Positions 37,091-48,903 of a stretch of DNA of 64,000 bases are shown one piece after another. Source of the stretch: Calliopum simillimum (Eukaryota > Arthropoda > Insecta > Diptera > Lauxaniidae); assembly GCA_951812925.1 (NCBI GenBank), contig OX638368.1, positions 11,301,994-11,365,993 on the forward strand, written 5' to 3'. The notes under the pieces are model-generated. The model did not search any database and was not told the origin of the DNA. It saw nothing but the letters and a program-made list of their open reading frames with translations. Numbering within the stretch: position 1 is the first letter of the stretch; each line of letters opens with the position of its first letter. A program made the position numbers and the translations under genes.

Positions 37091-37660
37091 GTCCTTTTTT
37101 TGTCTACTTAACGCTAGGTCTGCGCTTACTTTGTATAACGAATTTTTCTTTTTCTAAGCATTCCATGTAATTTTCAATAAAAAACATCAAAGATTAAATA
37201 AAATTGTCAAAACATGAACTTTTGTTCATGAGTAATTTTCTCAGGTGTGTCCACCTTGGGGGACCTTTTTCCAATGTAGCCATTTTTGACTATTTTTGAA
37301 ATGGGTGATAATTTTGGTTATATTGAAGATATCAAAATTCTGTTTCATGGGTTGTTAGCTCAAGATATGTTACGTTGTTTAGATTCTACCATTGTTTAAA
37401 TGATTGGTGTCCACCTTGGGGGATTCTCCCCTACTAAAATTGGAAACGTCAAAGTTTTTATCTGGTACTTCACGGGAAAAACCCCTATTTATATACATAA
37501 TTTTTCAGAAGAATTTGGAGGACCGATTTTGTTTTGTTGTTCAGGGCAAAATTCTCTATTGATTGGTATAGGTTTTATGAAGTTTGGAATTAGTGCAAGA
37601 CTCACATATACCTATAGCCTGTATCTAACCTAAATGGTCTAATAGCCATAAAACTTACAA

Positions 37661-37879
37661 GAATATTTAAAACAACTTTTTTTTATGGTTAATTTTATTT
37701 TTTTAGCCAGAAGAGCCCATTCAAAACAAATTTTCCGAATTTTCGGATAAAAGAAAACTTTCCAGATAGCTCGAAAATACTGATAAAAAGCTCATACTTC
37801 GGAACCTAAAAAAAACTTTTAAATTCGTTACACTTGTATAGAAAGCTAACAAAATTAAATTTCATATGAACTCAAATGT
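37661..37879 (+). repeat. Continuation of GAGCTAGTTT-type degenerate repeat
   Basis: TTTAGCCAGAAGAGCC, CCGAATTTTCGGATAAAAG and AACTTTCCAGATAGCTCGAA resemble units at 33960-34320. This fits the nest having landed inside the tract. Confidence 0.4.
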
Positions 37880-38260
37880 TATATGGTAGGTATGCTTAAC
37901 GGATTTTGTCCAAAAAATACGTGTGAATTTTCTCAAAATTTTTTGAAGCATTTTATAATATTTCAAAAAAGATTCCCAAAAAATTTTGACAATTCCAAGT
38001 ATTTTATGTCTTGTAGCTTTTTCGTAAGATGCCTTGCTTTTGAGTAAAAAATCGATTTTCCGACCGCTTAGTTGAAAAACGAAAAAAAATATCAATTTTC
38101 GGCAACGAATATTATATACTACAAAAAAAAAAATGTATAACTTCTTAACGCCAAAAATTTTGCAAAAACATAGTCTTTGTTTCTCAACTAAATTTGGGTA
38201 TCCATCTGTGTAGAAAAAAAAAAGTTATGAGCAAATATCATGTATTTATACTGACCCCTA
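37880..38260. repeat. Dispersed repeat B, copy 2 (empty site)
   Basis: Matches 4500-4863 joined directly to 6138-6240. AAACATAGTCTTT at 38167-38179 is the uninterrupted counterpart of the DD37E insertion site. Confidence 0.65.
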
Positions 38261-41210
38261 TTTTCGGCTCGATAGTCGCTACGAAATTTTGAGCTCGAGA
38301 ATCTTTTTAGAAATATCAAGCTGCAGTTTAAAAAAATAAATGTTTGATTTGTTTAAAAACTGCGCTCTCAGGTCATTTTAGAAACAAAAACTGTCTTTTG
38401 GGACTAGTTTGGACCAGATCGGTCTCATACATACAAAAATGTTTTGAAAAACAGCCCGTTATTTGAAAGCTCACCTTGAGAGTATCTAGAATACAAAATT
38501 TTTTTTTTGGACAGCTCTAAAAATAACCAAAATTATATTTTTTCTATAAATACGGCAGCTGGTGTCCGATGTCCAAAAATAACATATTTTTGTAAAGTTT
38601 TTCATTGGGCCCACATGTTTTCGTTATATTTTTTGGATCTTTAAGGACATATTCGACCAGTACTACCTAGTTTCTTTTGTGCGTATCCCTTAAATGTAAT
38701 TTTTCCTTTATAAAATTAAAGTTTTTAAAATACTTATGTTTACATTTCATCCGAAAAGTGCCATACAAGATTCAATTAAGCCATTTACAGCAATTTATGT
38801 ATACTTATGTTAAAATATCGGAAATAGACAACTTTGGCTGTTTTTAGAGCAGTCACAAAAAACATTTTTTTTTTTTGTTTTCTAGATGCTCTTTTAAAAA
38901 AGAAAGCAAAATTTATAAAAAAAAAAATCAGTCAAATCAACTTAGATAAGTATTTCTGGATATTTCACTTTCAACTTACGTCAAATTCATTTCAACTACA
39001 GAGCAATTATTCAATGGCAAGAGTTCTATACAACTCCATGCAACTCACACTTGCTCTTATTGCAATAATACTCATCATCAACGAATTTACACATCAACAT
39101 CATCATTGCCTTCAACGCTTTCATCAAATGATTTCAATGAAATTTTAATTCCTGATCTTGTGAATTTATTGTTTTTTGTTCAGTAGCAGCAGAAAGTATT
39201 TGTCAGATTCTCTATTTGTGTGGCATTGCAGCAGGATGATGCTTAAAATAGCAACTACCCAAAAAAAAAAAAAAAAAAAATGTATAAAACAAAGCAAGTG
39301 CTCTGCAGCATCCTGCTGTAATACACTTTAACACTGCAAACATGTTGATGATTAATCATGCGCTTCATTTGCCCTCTTGTGCGCAACATTTTCTGCTGTT
39401 GCACTGATTAATGTCTGCAACATGTTTGGGGGATTTAATGCAATTTTTGTGCGCTGCTTTTCTTAGATATATGAAATGTCAGTCAGAGCTAAAAAAATAA
39501 GAAAAACTATTCAAAATAACAAACAAATTTACTATTTTGCTGCATTTGTCTAGAGCTTCTACATACAAAGGTGCTAATGGAGTTTAGGCGGAAGAGTTGT
39601 GCTGCTAATTGCAGTCGTTATTCAACAAGCGCACAATTTAAGTGAAATTGAAAGGCGTCTGCAGTTTCAATGTAAGATATGGCATGCCTTAAGTTGTCAA
39701 AAATTCAAGCAAAGAAATGAATTTCAAGTTGAAAATAATACCTATCACAAACACTAAAGGATTTTGATGATAAAATCACTTAAATTCTACTGATGGCCAT
39801 ATACATCCAACTGCTTAACCTTTTGTCCCTAAACAAAAAGACCAAAAAACTTTAAGCCACTCACAGCGCCCAAAAATATGCTGCATTAATTCAACAACAG
39901 CCTTTCATTATTTATCATGAGATAGGAAACAAAGCACAAATGAATAAACAAACGAACCACTGTTGTTGTTTGTAAAGGACAAACCGTGGCAAACACCTGC
40001 GCATCCTTTATTTTCATAATTTCATATTTATGCTGTGCCCAACCAGCATACAAACACACTGTGTGGAGCACGCATATTTAATTAGACAAACAAACACTCG
40101 AAACAAAGAAACAAAAACAAAAAAAATAGATAATTAATTAAGCATTAAATCTCAACAATAGCGCCGCAGCACATAACAGGATGCTACTCACGCCTTTGTT
40201 ATTTGCCATGTCCTGCGCATTTATCCTTTAACCTGTGCGCTTATATTTTCTCGATGCTACATACATAATTTAATATAAAGAAGAGCGCATAAATCAAATA
40301 TTATTTTGGGCATAATTTACAAAACGCAAAAACGGATGCGTATGCGTAATAATAATTGACTATCACATCCTAGCAGTTAGCCCCCATTGCTTTCAAGATG
40401 TAAGTTGTAGGATGTGCGTCAGTGTTGTAGCAGCAGCCGCAGCGCAGTACAACAATGAATGATTGTTTGGCGTTATCCTGTGATACTGTTAATGGAAATC
40501 CGTTTTATTCAAGCAGCCTAGGCAGCCAGCCAGCAAATGTCATTTCAATTTGCGCTTGAAAGTATGCTACTTATAATTAATTGTAATTAGATAAGCAGGT
40601 TAAGCAGCAGCAAACAACACAACTATGTACTTGCATACAATCAAAGAAAATGTTGGTTGGGGTTGCAATTTATTTTTGCCGCTCTCTCTGCGTGTGTATG
40701 TGAGTAAATTAATTATTTTATATTTTGCATGATTAAACAGCTGATTAAATAGGGGTTATCATAATGAGGCTTTAGTTTTAATAAAACCAATCAATTCTTA
40801 ACATATTTTTGCAATTATGGTGTAGATTTCAAACGTACTTAATATGAAGAATGAGGTTGCCATGATGGAAGATGTAAGCAGAAACTTAAATAATACAGCA
40901 GAAAGCATTGATCATACTGTGTGCTAGAATCTTTCTCAAGCAAATTCCAACATTTTTACCTGAAAAATATCATAAAGTTTCAAGTAGTTCTTATTTAAAA
41001 TTTCAGAACTCTCTTGGTTGTCCGAATTTGTTCAAAAACAATACATTTTCCGGCTCATAGGACGTGCAACAAAAATGGAGCAATTTTTTCTGTTTTTATC
41101 ACTATGACTTCATCTTTAATGTTCATTTTTGTCAAAATTGAAGACCCACTCTTCCTCCTCGTTGTGGACGTACTGTATAGAAGAATTCTAAGTAGAACTG
41201 AAAAATATCA
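38261..41210. other. Intergenic or intronic DNA, no gene seen
   Basis: AT-rich DNA with A-runs near 39260 and many CAG/CTG/CATC islands (39060-39130, 39185-39240, 40425-40460, 40600). It looks like ordinary fly intergenic or intronic sequence. The 104-codon frame at 38834-39148 overlaps a poly-T and has no family. Confidence 0.5.
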
Positions 41211-42674
41211 CAAATAGGAATTCCGAAAAATTTAAAAAAAAAAAAATCATAATACTTATATCATGAACTATTGGTAAAATAGTAAGTTTCAAAATCGAAA
41301 AATACAAAAAAATCGATAATGCTGAATAATAATAAAATTGTTCAAAGATGTATCAAAAATAATGAAAAGTTGGAAAATCCAAAAAAAAAAACCAAAAAAT
41401 TAAATACTTGTAGATGTGTGAAAAGTCGAGAAAATATAAAAAAGAAAACTTCAAAATGTTGAAAAATAGTTGTAAGAAATTTTACAATTCTAAAAAAAAT
41501 GGCTGCTTTTTAATAAATAATAAATGTTGAGTTAACTTGGAATCTGATGATTGTCGAAAAATGGTAAGAAAATCGGAAAAGGTTTAATAAATTGTAAACT
41601 TTTAAAAGTTGAAAAAAGGGGAAAAGTTCAAAAGTGTTGAAAAACTTAAGATCATTCGAAAAAAAATATTGAAAATATTTAATATATCAAAAAGTTACTA
41701 AAAAAAATTCGAAAAATTATGCAAAAATGGAATTATTCCCAAAAACCTTTACAATCAAATCAAATTCAAAAAATTTAAAATGTTAAAACAATCGAAATGT
41801 TGTAAAAAACTTTACAAAATGTAAAATTTGAGATATGTTTTATAAGTTGAATGTGGTAAAAAATTTCCAAAAAAGTTGGTTTAACAAGGAATGTGGTAAA
41901 TACTGTCAAGAAATGTTGAGATAATCTAAAAAGCTTTAAGCAACCTAGAAAAGTTAAAATCTTTAAAAATCTGGAAAGGTAAAAATATTTAAAAATTACG
42001 AGTAATAAATTAAAATTGAAAAATATTAAAAAATTCATATATGCGAAAATTTATGAAAAGAATCAAACATCTCTAAATTAGTCGGAAAATGGTGAAAAAT
42101 TTCGAGATGTCGTCGGCTAAATGCTATTTTGCTCCGAACGCCATTTTTACACTTTTTGTCTTAAGAATAATTGTATAGGTTTCTGCTTTCATTTCCTAGA
42201 TACAGAGTAAAAGTTTTTCTCCATGAGCCATATTTTTGGACTTTTATTAATCTTGCCTGCTTTAAATGCCATTATTCTATTAAAAGAATGAACTTTGTAT
42301 TGCAAATATACGTAAAAGAAAAGATCTCTCACATTCAGAATTAGCCATTAGTCTCTGGATTGGAAAAATATTGTGGTATTAATAATCGTAATGACTAAAT
42401 CAATTAGTCATTTGTTTGTAAGTTTAAAATGAACAAATTCTACTCCTAAAAAATAATTAACAATTTTCAGTTAATTTGACGCTGTGGAGCCCAATATTTT
42501 GGGAGTTATTTAAAACAATATCGTGCCATAATTAGGAAAAACTCTATCAAGGAAATTTTTGTCATTAATGGCCAAACTTTCTGTTTTGATTTTCTCGAAA
42601 AATACTTTTATGTACAAAATACGGAGCAAAAGAACATTCAGCCGACGTTGTGAAGAAAAATTCGAAAAAATTCT
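41211..42674 (+). repeat. GTTGAAAA-rich degenerate tract, part 1
   Basis: GTTGAAAAA, TTTAAAAGTTGAAAA, AATCGAAAAA and similar phrases recur irregularly from 41300 to 42060, then again after 43985. The tail at 42100-42674 is less repetitive. No gene. Confidence 0.5.
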
Positions 42675-43978
42675 GGGTTCTCATCACATAACTTTTAAGA
42701 CGATCATCGTTCGAACGATACTGTCTGGCGATATCATCAAAAGCTTGCTTCATATAAACCTATCGCTATTGTATCGCCTATCGTATCGTCTATCGTTCTA
42801 TTTTCATTTGTTTCTGACAGAAGTGTAATTTTATTTTATATTTGGTGATTATTTGGATATGCCAAGGAGAATTTTTGAAATGTAAGAGAAAGGTTTTTTA
42901 AATATGAATCGTCTAAATAAATTACAAAAGAAGTGTTAAGCATACAAAAAAAAAATAAACAGGAAGATACTCTTTAATGTTGTCTCTTATTCTTCCTGCC
43001 AACTACTTCAAGCGGTTGTTGGAAACACTGGACGCTTCGTATAATACTGCTTCAGTTTCTGTCTCTAAGTGGTAAAAATTTTCCACTTTATAATAAATGC
43101 AAATGCTGCACAGTGCGGCACAAACATTTGCAAAAACTTCTAGTTTTTTTGGGATCATATCGGCTCTTTCTTTCTTCCAATAAGATTCGTTGAAGGAATG
43201 TTTCCATACCAAGGAATCATGTGAAGATCCGGCGTATCTTGGACTTATTGCCGGTATTCGCATTTCATGATCGCAAATCTGTTGAGCCAACGTATGAAAA
43301 TTTGTTGATAATATATGCTATGTATACTTTTATACAATACATTTACTCATTTTCTCGGGGCCTTTGAAGATATAAATGTGTACCATATATGCAACCGATT
43401 ACTGAAAGCAAACATATTACTGAACTTTTTTTATAAATAGTTTAGGGTAACCTCCTGGGATGGAATATTTCCGGTAAAACCACTGCTTTGTCTCCTCTCT
43501 ATTATCTTTTCCACAGTGGGAAAATAATTGCTTCCAGCGCCTTCGTGGTATCAGAGACAATTCCCGATAGTGCGCTTTGGACAACAGAGATGCCAAAATT
43601 ATTTCCGGTCAACAATTGGAAGAATTTCCAAGGTTGAACATAACCTTAAAATTGGTGAAATATGTGTTGACCGACAACCACTATCAAGATTTATTTAATT
43701 TGTTCTTTACTTTCATTATCATTTATAAAAATAATTACATTCCGAGCGCAAAACATTTTAAAAATATGAATATTTTCATAAAAACTATGAGCGACGATAG
43801 CAAATAAGCTATCGTCTGAAAACAATCGTCAAGACGACATAATTTGACTGCTGCTTGCTTACAAAAAGCAAGCAAGACGATTTCGTTCAAACGATACCTA
43901 AAATCGATGATTACGTGATGTTAAAGTATCGTCAAAACGATATCGTCAAACGATTATCGTCATACGTGATGAGAGCCC
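42675..43978 (-). mobile_element. PIF/Harbinger-like element with ATCG-rich ends
   Basis: Ends are GGGTTCTCATCACATAAC and, inverted, GGGCTCTCATCACGTATGAC. Both sub-terminal regions (42690-42800 and 43785-43970) are packed with CGAT/ATCG words such as TATCGTCTATCG and ACGATATCGTC. A decayed transposase lies on the minus strand. A matching 3-bp target duplication is not clear. The size is 1304 bp, shorter than an autonomous Harbinger element. Confidence 0.75.
43000..43630 (-). pseudogene. Decayed PIF/Harbinger transposase (DDE_Tnp_4 type)
   Basis: In minus-strand order, QSALSGIVSDTTKALEAIIF resembles the helical N-terminal region. VIGCIYGTH follows, where the family has GCIDGTH with the first catalytic Asp; here Asp is replaced by Tyr. 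Then comes ICDHEMRIPAISPRYAGSSH followed by DSLVWKHSF, the block holding the second Asp (HDS). The third acidic block is not visible, and downstream sequence is shortened. Several frameshifts and stops separate the blocks. The family normally works with a separate Myb-like protein, which is absent here. Confidence 0.75.
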
Positions 43979-43984
43979 TGAAAA

Positions 43985-44257
43985 ATTCCGAGTAGAAATG
44001 AAAAATTCGATTATATTGCGGAAGTGTTGAAGAATGTCCAAAAATGTTGAAAAACTTGAATTAACTCAAATCGTGCTGAAATCTCTCAAAAAGCGTTGAA
44101 TAAATTGAATAGGTATGTACGAGAATGTATGCACAAAGTGAAAAAATTTAAAAAGCTTAAAAGTGTTGATAAACTTAAAATCTTTGAATAAACTGCAAAA
44201 TATTGAAGAAGTTTAAGAATTTTTAAGTGTGTTACTTAATGACATTTTATACAATAG
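43985..44257 (+). repeat. GTTGAAAA-rich tract, part 2
   Basis: GTTGAAAAACTTGAA, GTGTTGATAAACTTAAAATC and similar continue the tract interrupted by the Harbinger element. Confidence 0.5.
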
Positions 44258-44514
44258 TGAAAATTGATTTTTTAATAGAACTTTTAGTCATATATTTGCA
44301 AAGATCGATTTACATACAAATCTATCAATGCATTTTTCTAACACATAATTATGACAAATCAAGGAACGGATTAGAAACACGGCTATAGTGACATATGTTT
44401 CGTCTTTTGCCACAAAGACTCATCAGACTATTTTTGTTGTAATTATAATTATATTTATTTCACTTAATTAATTATAATTGAAAAATTTCAAGTTTGAAAA
44501 CTTTTTGTGTTTTT

Positions 44515-44590
44515 AGCCTGGGCGGGAGTTGAACCAAGAACCTCCAGGTTGTTAGCAAAAGTCGTTACCACTGCACCAGCCTTGCCCGGC
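44515..44590 (-). repeat. tRNA-like block, left arm
   Basis: The minus strand reads TGGTGCAGTGGTAACGAC (A-box match), TTTGCTAACAACCTGGAGG, then GGTTCAACTCCCGCC (B-box match). It is the mirror of 44696-44770. Stem pairing of a true tRNA is poor, so it is better called SINE-like or a tRNA pseudogene. Confidence 0.6.
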
Positions 44591-44695
44591 TGCGAAGCCG
44601 ACTATACCAAATATCAATAAATAACACAAACAACAATTATGATATATCAATACGTATTAACACACAAGCAAAATTGGCAAAAGTCGGCTTCGCAG

Positions 44696-44770
44696 CCCGG
44701 CAAGGCTGGTGCAGTGGTAACGACTTCTGCTAACAACTTGGAGGTTCTTGGTTCAACTCCCGCTTAGGCT
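44696..44770 (+). repeat. tRNA-like block, right arm
   Basis: Plus-strand A box TGGTGCAGTGG (44706) and B box GGTTCAACTCC (44750), spaced as in a tRNA. The middle CTGCTAACAACTTGG could be a degraded anticodon arm. A short TTTT follows at 44784. The T-stem does not pair fully. Confidence 0.6.
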
Positions 44771-45035
44771 AAAAACACAAAAAGTTTTCAAACTTGCAAT
44801 TTTTCAACTATAATTAATTTAGTAAAATAAATATAAAAATATAATTATAATTACAACAAAAATAGTCTGATGAGTCTTTGTGGCGAAAGACGAAACATAT
44901 GTCACTATAGCCGTGTTTTTAATCCGTTCCTTGATTTGTCATAATTATGTGTTAGAAAAATGCATTGATAGATTTATATGTAAATCGATCTTTGCAAATA
45001 TATGACTAAAAGTTCAATTAAAAAATTAATTTTCA

Positions 45036-45384
45036 ATATTGAAGAAGTATAAAAATTTCGAAACAAGTAATGGGGCTAAGGTTTCCGCAACTCGCATATG
45101 AAAAACAAAAGTTGATTGATGATTTTTAGATACCATTATTATCAGAAAATAATACTGCAGAAAAAATTGTTTTTAAAAAAATGTTTCCATTATTATTTCC
45201 TTATAACAAAGGTTTCTAAAAATAATAATTCCAGAAACATATCTACTTTGAGTTTTTCATATACGAGTTGGGAAAACTATGGCTATGGTGGAAAAATTTT
45301 TAATGTGAAAATAAGTCAAAAAATGTTGAAAAATGTTGAAAAATTGGAAAATGTTGCAAAACTTTACATTGAATTGAAATAGGT
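45036..45384 (+). repeat. GTTGAAAA-rich tract, part 3
   Basis: AATGTTGAAAAATGTTGAAA and related words near 45322-45350 continue the tract; an 88-codon frame at 45116-45382 is made of this repeat. Confidence 0.45.
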
Positions 45385-46193
45385 ATAATGAAAAAGCCTT
45401 CGGCAAAAACAGTCCACGAAGCCTTTTATCAAAATAAATCTAAAATATCGACTTCTTATCATTTCCAATGTGGGTCTAGTTTTTGAGAAGGTATTGTCAT
45501 TGAAAATAAAGTAATGAACCATTGGTTGTGCGAGTACTAATCACGTTTTGGCCCCAAATGGTGGCTCCAAGAAGTTTGCCTCTGAACTACGCAAACATAT
45601 AAAATCAACAGGAAGAATTTAAGAAATAAGTATACTAGGCATGCGCTTATTTTACGATTTTCTGATTTTCGTTGATGCCGCTCCCTGAAATCCTTTTAAT
45701 GGTCATAAAATCAAATACTATGAAGTTTCACGGCGATCGGATAACGATAACCCGGCCCTCAGGAGAGGTCAAGTTGAAGTTTCAGGCAAATAATAATGAA
45801 AAATTTTTTTTAACTCAATAAAATAAGTCAAAGCATAATTTTATCTTATAGCAAATTGAAATACCTTTCTAACAAGTTATAATTGTTTAATATCGGGTAA
45901 TTAATACGAATTCTATGAATTTTTCTTTTATCGACATTAGCAAAATTGCCGCAAGATACCATATGTAGTAGTATGGCAACTTCATAGTATTTGTTTTTAT
46001 GACCATTAGAAGGATTTCAGGGAGCGGCACCAACGAAAATCAGAAAACCGTAAAATAAGCGCATGCCTAAAGTATACTCATTATCGTTTCCGCAAGAAGT
46101 CGCAGTATCTATATTTGTAAATATCTTGCAGTGTAAGAAATCAAATTATCAACACAGCTTTAAACAGCATACCTATCATCCCGAAGGCTTTAT
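45385..46193. mobile_element. Foldback element
   Basis: Arms 45628-45731 and 45970-46078 pair closely (TAAGTATACTAGGCATGCGC and its inverse; CTCCCTGAAATCCTTTTAAT and its inverse). An outer pair AGCCTTCGG (45395) and CCGAAGGCT (46183) may mark the true ends. Confidence 0.65.
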
Positions 46194-46199
46194 TTATTT

Positions 46200-47620
46200 A
46201 TTCATAATATGATTTTTTTATACAATTTTCAAATAAACATGCATAATTAAATGAATTTTTCCAAGTAGGCGTGTACAAGTGCTTGTATGTGTGCTGTCAA
46301 CAAAAAATAAATCGAATTGTTGAAGTGGGCGTTTGTTGCTGACACTTTGTTAATATAGAACCAGAGCACCAACAGATTCAGATACAGCAACAGCGCAACA
46401 TCACTGACAGCAGCCATAATTGTTTTCATTTTTTTTTTCTGGTACTCCAACCAAAGTTATTAAGTAGGTATATTGCAGACACATTAAGAAGGTATAAGGG
46501 GTGGGCTAGCAAAAGTTTTTTTCTTCTCTAAAATTTATTAGCATGTTGTTGACATAAAGTGCTTGTCAATGATGACAATGATAATAAGTATGCAATGTTT
46601 GAAAAAGTTAATTCAATAGAGTAGCGCTGCAATGAGAAATGTTTGCGAAATAATGCTAAAAGTTAGATAAGTGCAAAAATAAGATAAAAATCAATGCAAC
46701 AAGAAATAATAAAAGGATTTGTGAGCAAAAATTCAGCTACTTCAATGCCCTAAAAATAAACATAAGCTATCACATTTTCAACATTGAAAATTCTTTAAAT
46801 GAAGAAGCATAAGGTCTCTTCTTAATTACAAAAAAATGTCATTCAAGATAATTTGAAAATATCACATGCATCCTTGAAATGTCACCACAAATTCAAACAA
46901 TGTTGCGCGGCGTATTTTTAGTATCTAAATCGAAAGAACTAAAAAGCGCATGAAATAAAACAAAGCAACCGCAGTGACATCTCACTGGGGAGCAATCAAT
47001 TAATCAAATAAACGGCAATAACGACTTTAAATGATGGGCAAATACCACAAGAGTCATCGTAAAAAATCAGAAAAGAAAAGAAATAGAAATTCAAATATTG
47101 AAGTTGCGCTCGATTTAGCAAAATTAAAGCAGCAGCAAAATCAAATCCAATAGTCGAGAAGATCGAAAAGGCAAAAACAGTCGAAAAAGTTGAAAAAAGT
47201 CAGCGCTTTTAATTTGACAGCACGATAGACAGTTGAGGCCGTCATGATGTCAACGCTGTCTGTGGAAGATGGTTTACGTGCTCGTATGTAAAGCATTTTT
47301 TTTTTGACTGCAATCAACACGTTGATCAACGCCGCATTTAGTATAGAGTGACTTTTTTCTTCTTTCAGATGTATCTATATATAAAACAATAAATTGACGC
47401 TACGATACGCCCTTTTCCGGAATTTATTGCGCAAAGGCATTAAGTTGTTGGTGTGCTTACCGTAGGTTTTTGAATGTTCTTGATCGTACTTTGGCTATGG
47501 TGAGTTTTCAAAAAATATTTTTAAAAATGTAATTGCTAAGGCAACACTTGAAAAAATATCATCATGAAAATTTGTCTACAATTTTTCAATTTCCAGACTT
47601 TTTCCAAATTTTCATACATC
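46200..47620. other. No gene seen
   Basis: Mixed AT-rich DNA with small CAG patches. No repeated element or convincing frame. Confidence 0.5.
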
Positions 47621-47626
47621 AAATTA

Positions 47627-48625
47627 AAGACTGTTCCAGAAAAATTTGTTACTTTTGTTTCTTCAGATTATGATTTACCTAATAATTGTGCAGATCGTAA
47701 TATGAATGTTGTTTTTTATATATAACATGACAATTAAAAAAACACAAGACACTTGGTGAACACATTTCAAAAAATAAAGATGTCTAGCAATCAAGAAAAA
47801 AGGCGCGAAGTCATTTTGTCCACTCCAAAAAACCAGAATTAAAATATTCAGCTATAGCTAAAAAAACAGGTGCATTAAAAACCACTGCCCAAAGGGTTAT
47901 TTTAAAGTATAAAAATCGCAAACTTATTTTGCTTATTGGCTACCAAGGTAGACACCTCAAAATATTCTGTACAAAGAATAAAGATAAAAAGTAAGCTGAA
48001 AACCTACAAAGCCCAAAAAGCACCAGACCAGTCCGAGGCTCGAAAGTTATATGAAGTTACATGAATAAATTTGACTGCTGCATAATGGACGATGTAACAT
48101 ACGTTAAGTCAGAATTCAAACAGCTACCATGACATGAATTTTATCCCTATTTGGAGAAGAGGTAGATACAGAGCAAATTCAAAGGGAAGAAAGTCACAAA
48201 ATTTCTCAAGCAGTATATAGTTTGGCAGGCCATATGCACCTCCGTTCTGGAGAACCATTTTTCTTGTAACACAGGCAAAATTGATTCGTAAATTTAGATT
48301 GATGAATGCATTGAAAAACGTATTCTGCAATTTATTCGTAGGCATGTAATGTTATGGCCTGTTTAGAAATCTCTCACTATTTTGGAGCCTCAATAGAATG
48401 GTACTATAGAAATAATTTATATTTTGTACCCAAAAATCCAAATCCACTTAACAGTCCAGAGCTTTGACCTATTTAGAGATATTGAGCTGTAATGAAATCA
48501 GATTTTTGGAAGAATAAAAGTACTGCAAAATATTTACAATATTTTAGAAATAAGTGGCAAAGTTTTTACGGTAGGTACTGTCGACGAAACAACTATATAA
48601 AACTAAATGAAGAGTCTACAGTCCT
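47627..48625 (+). mobile_element. DD37E-type Tc1/mariner element, copy 3 (degraded)
   Basis: The left end AAGACTGTTCCAGAAAAATT and the start of the internal sequence match the element at 10166. Only a short right end, CAGTCCT, remains, followed by TA. Transposase relics run 47800-48590: CCIMDDVTYVKSEF, YFVPKNPNP and a broken PI-RY block. More stops than in copies 1 and 2. Confidence 0.75.
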
Positions 48626-48638
48626 TACGTCAATCTTA

Positions 48639-48884
48639 AAGCCGCTTTACACTATCCCACAAAGTATAAAGACAAGTCCAAATTGACATGTTGCACGCAA
48701 TGTGTGATAGCTTAAACTAGAGAAAAACAATCTAATGAAAAAGCGTTTTGATTTTTTTGACAGTCTAAACATGAAATTTGACACTTCTCCCCACATTAAT
48801 ACAAAATTGGCAGTATAATGAAATTCTATCACACTTTTTTTCTGACATGTTGTAATACTTTGTGGGATAGTATAAAGTGGCCTT
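48639..48884. mobile_element. MITE, 246 bp
   Basis: Ends AAGCCGCTTTACACTATCCC and, inverted, AAGGCCACTTTATACTATCC, each followed by CACAAAGTAT, with TA on both sides (48637-48638 and 48885-48886). No coding sequence. Confidence 0.8.
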
Positions 48885-48903
48885 TAGTAATAACACTTTT
48901 TTT

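Larger units (their letters stand above)
34682..37431 (+). mobile_element. Pogo/Tigger-like DNA transposon (2750 bp), internally deleted
   Basis: Ends are GGGGAGAGTCCCCCAAGGTG and, inverted, GGGGAGAATCCCCCAAGGTG, with TA at 34680-34681 and 37432-37433. AGGTGGACA or its inverse is repeated inside both ends (34697, 34714, 35051, 35080, 37244, 37406). It contains transposase-derived fragments on either side of a foldback at 35221-36604. The TA target and a C-terminal PHD-like finger fit pogo-type elements. Confidence 0.75.
34482..37560. mobile_element. Outer foldback, split by a pogo-like element
   Basis: The left arm begins CTATAGAGAATTTTGCCCT (34482) and the right arm ends AGGGCAAAATTCTCTA (37557). 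Both carry CCGTGAAGTAC or its inverse and GTTTCC(G/A)ATTTTAGTA. Joining 34681 to 37434 restores a continuous right arm (ATCAAATATTA + CTAAAATTGG, inverse of the left arm at 34590-34620), which fixes the insertion point of the inner transposon at a TA. Without that insertion the element is about 330 bp. Confidence 0.8.
44258..45035. mobile_element. Foldback element with tRNA-like sequence in both arms
   Basis: Arms 44258-44604 and 44684-45035 are near-perfect reverse complements (outer TGAAAATTGATTTTTTAATA; inner CCCGGCTGCGAAGCCGAC). Each arm contains a tRNA-like block. The element interrupts the GTTGAAAA tract, which resumes at 45036. Confidence 0.85.

Noticed and set aside
38834..39148. 104-codon plus-strand frame
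   Set aside because: Starts across a poly-T and poly-A, with no recognisable domain.
44696..44770. Functional tRNA gene
   Set aside because: A and B boxes match but stems do not pair fully and the sequence is duplicated inside a hairpin element.
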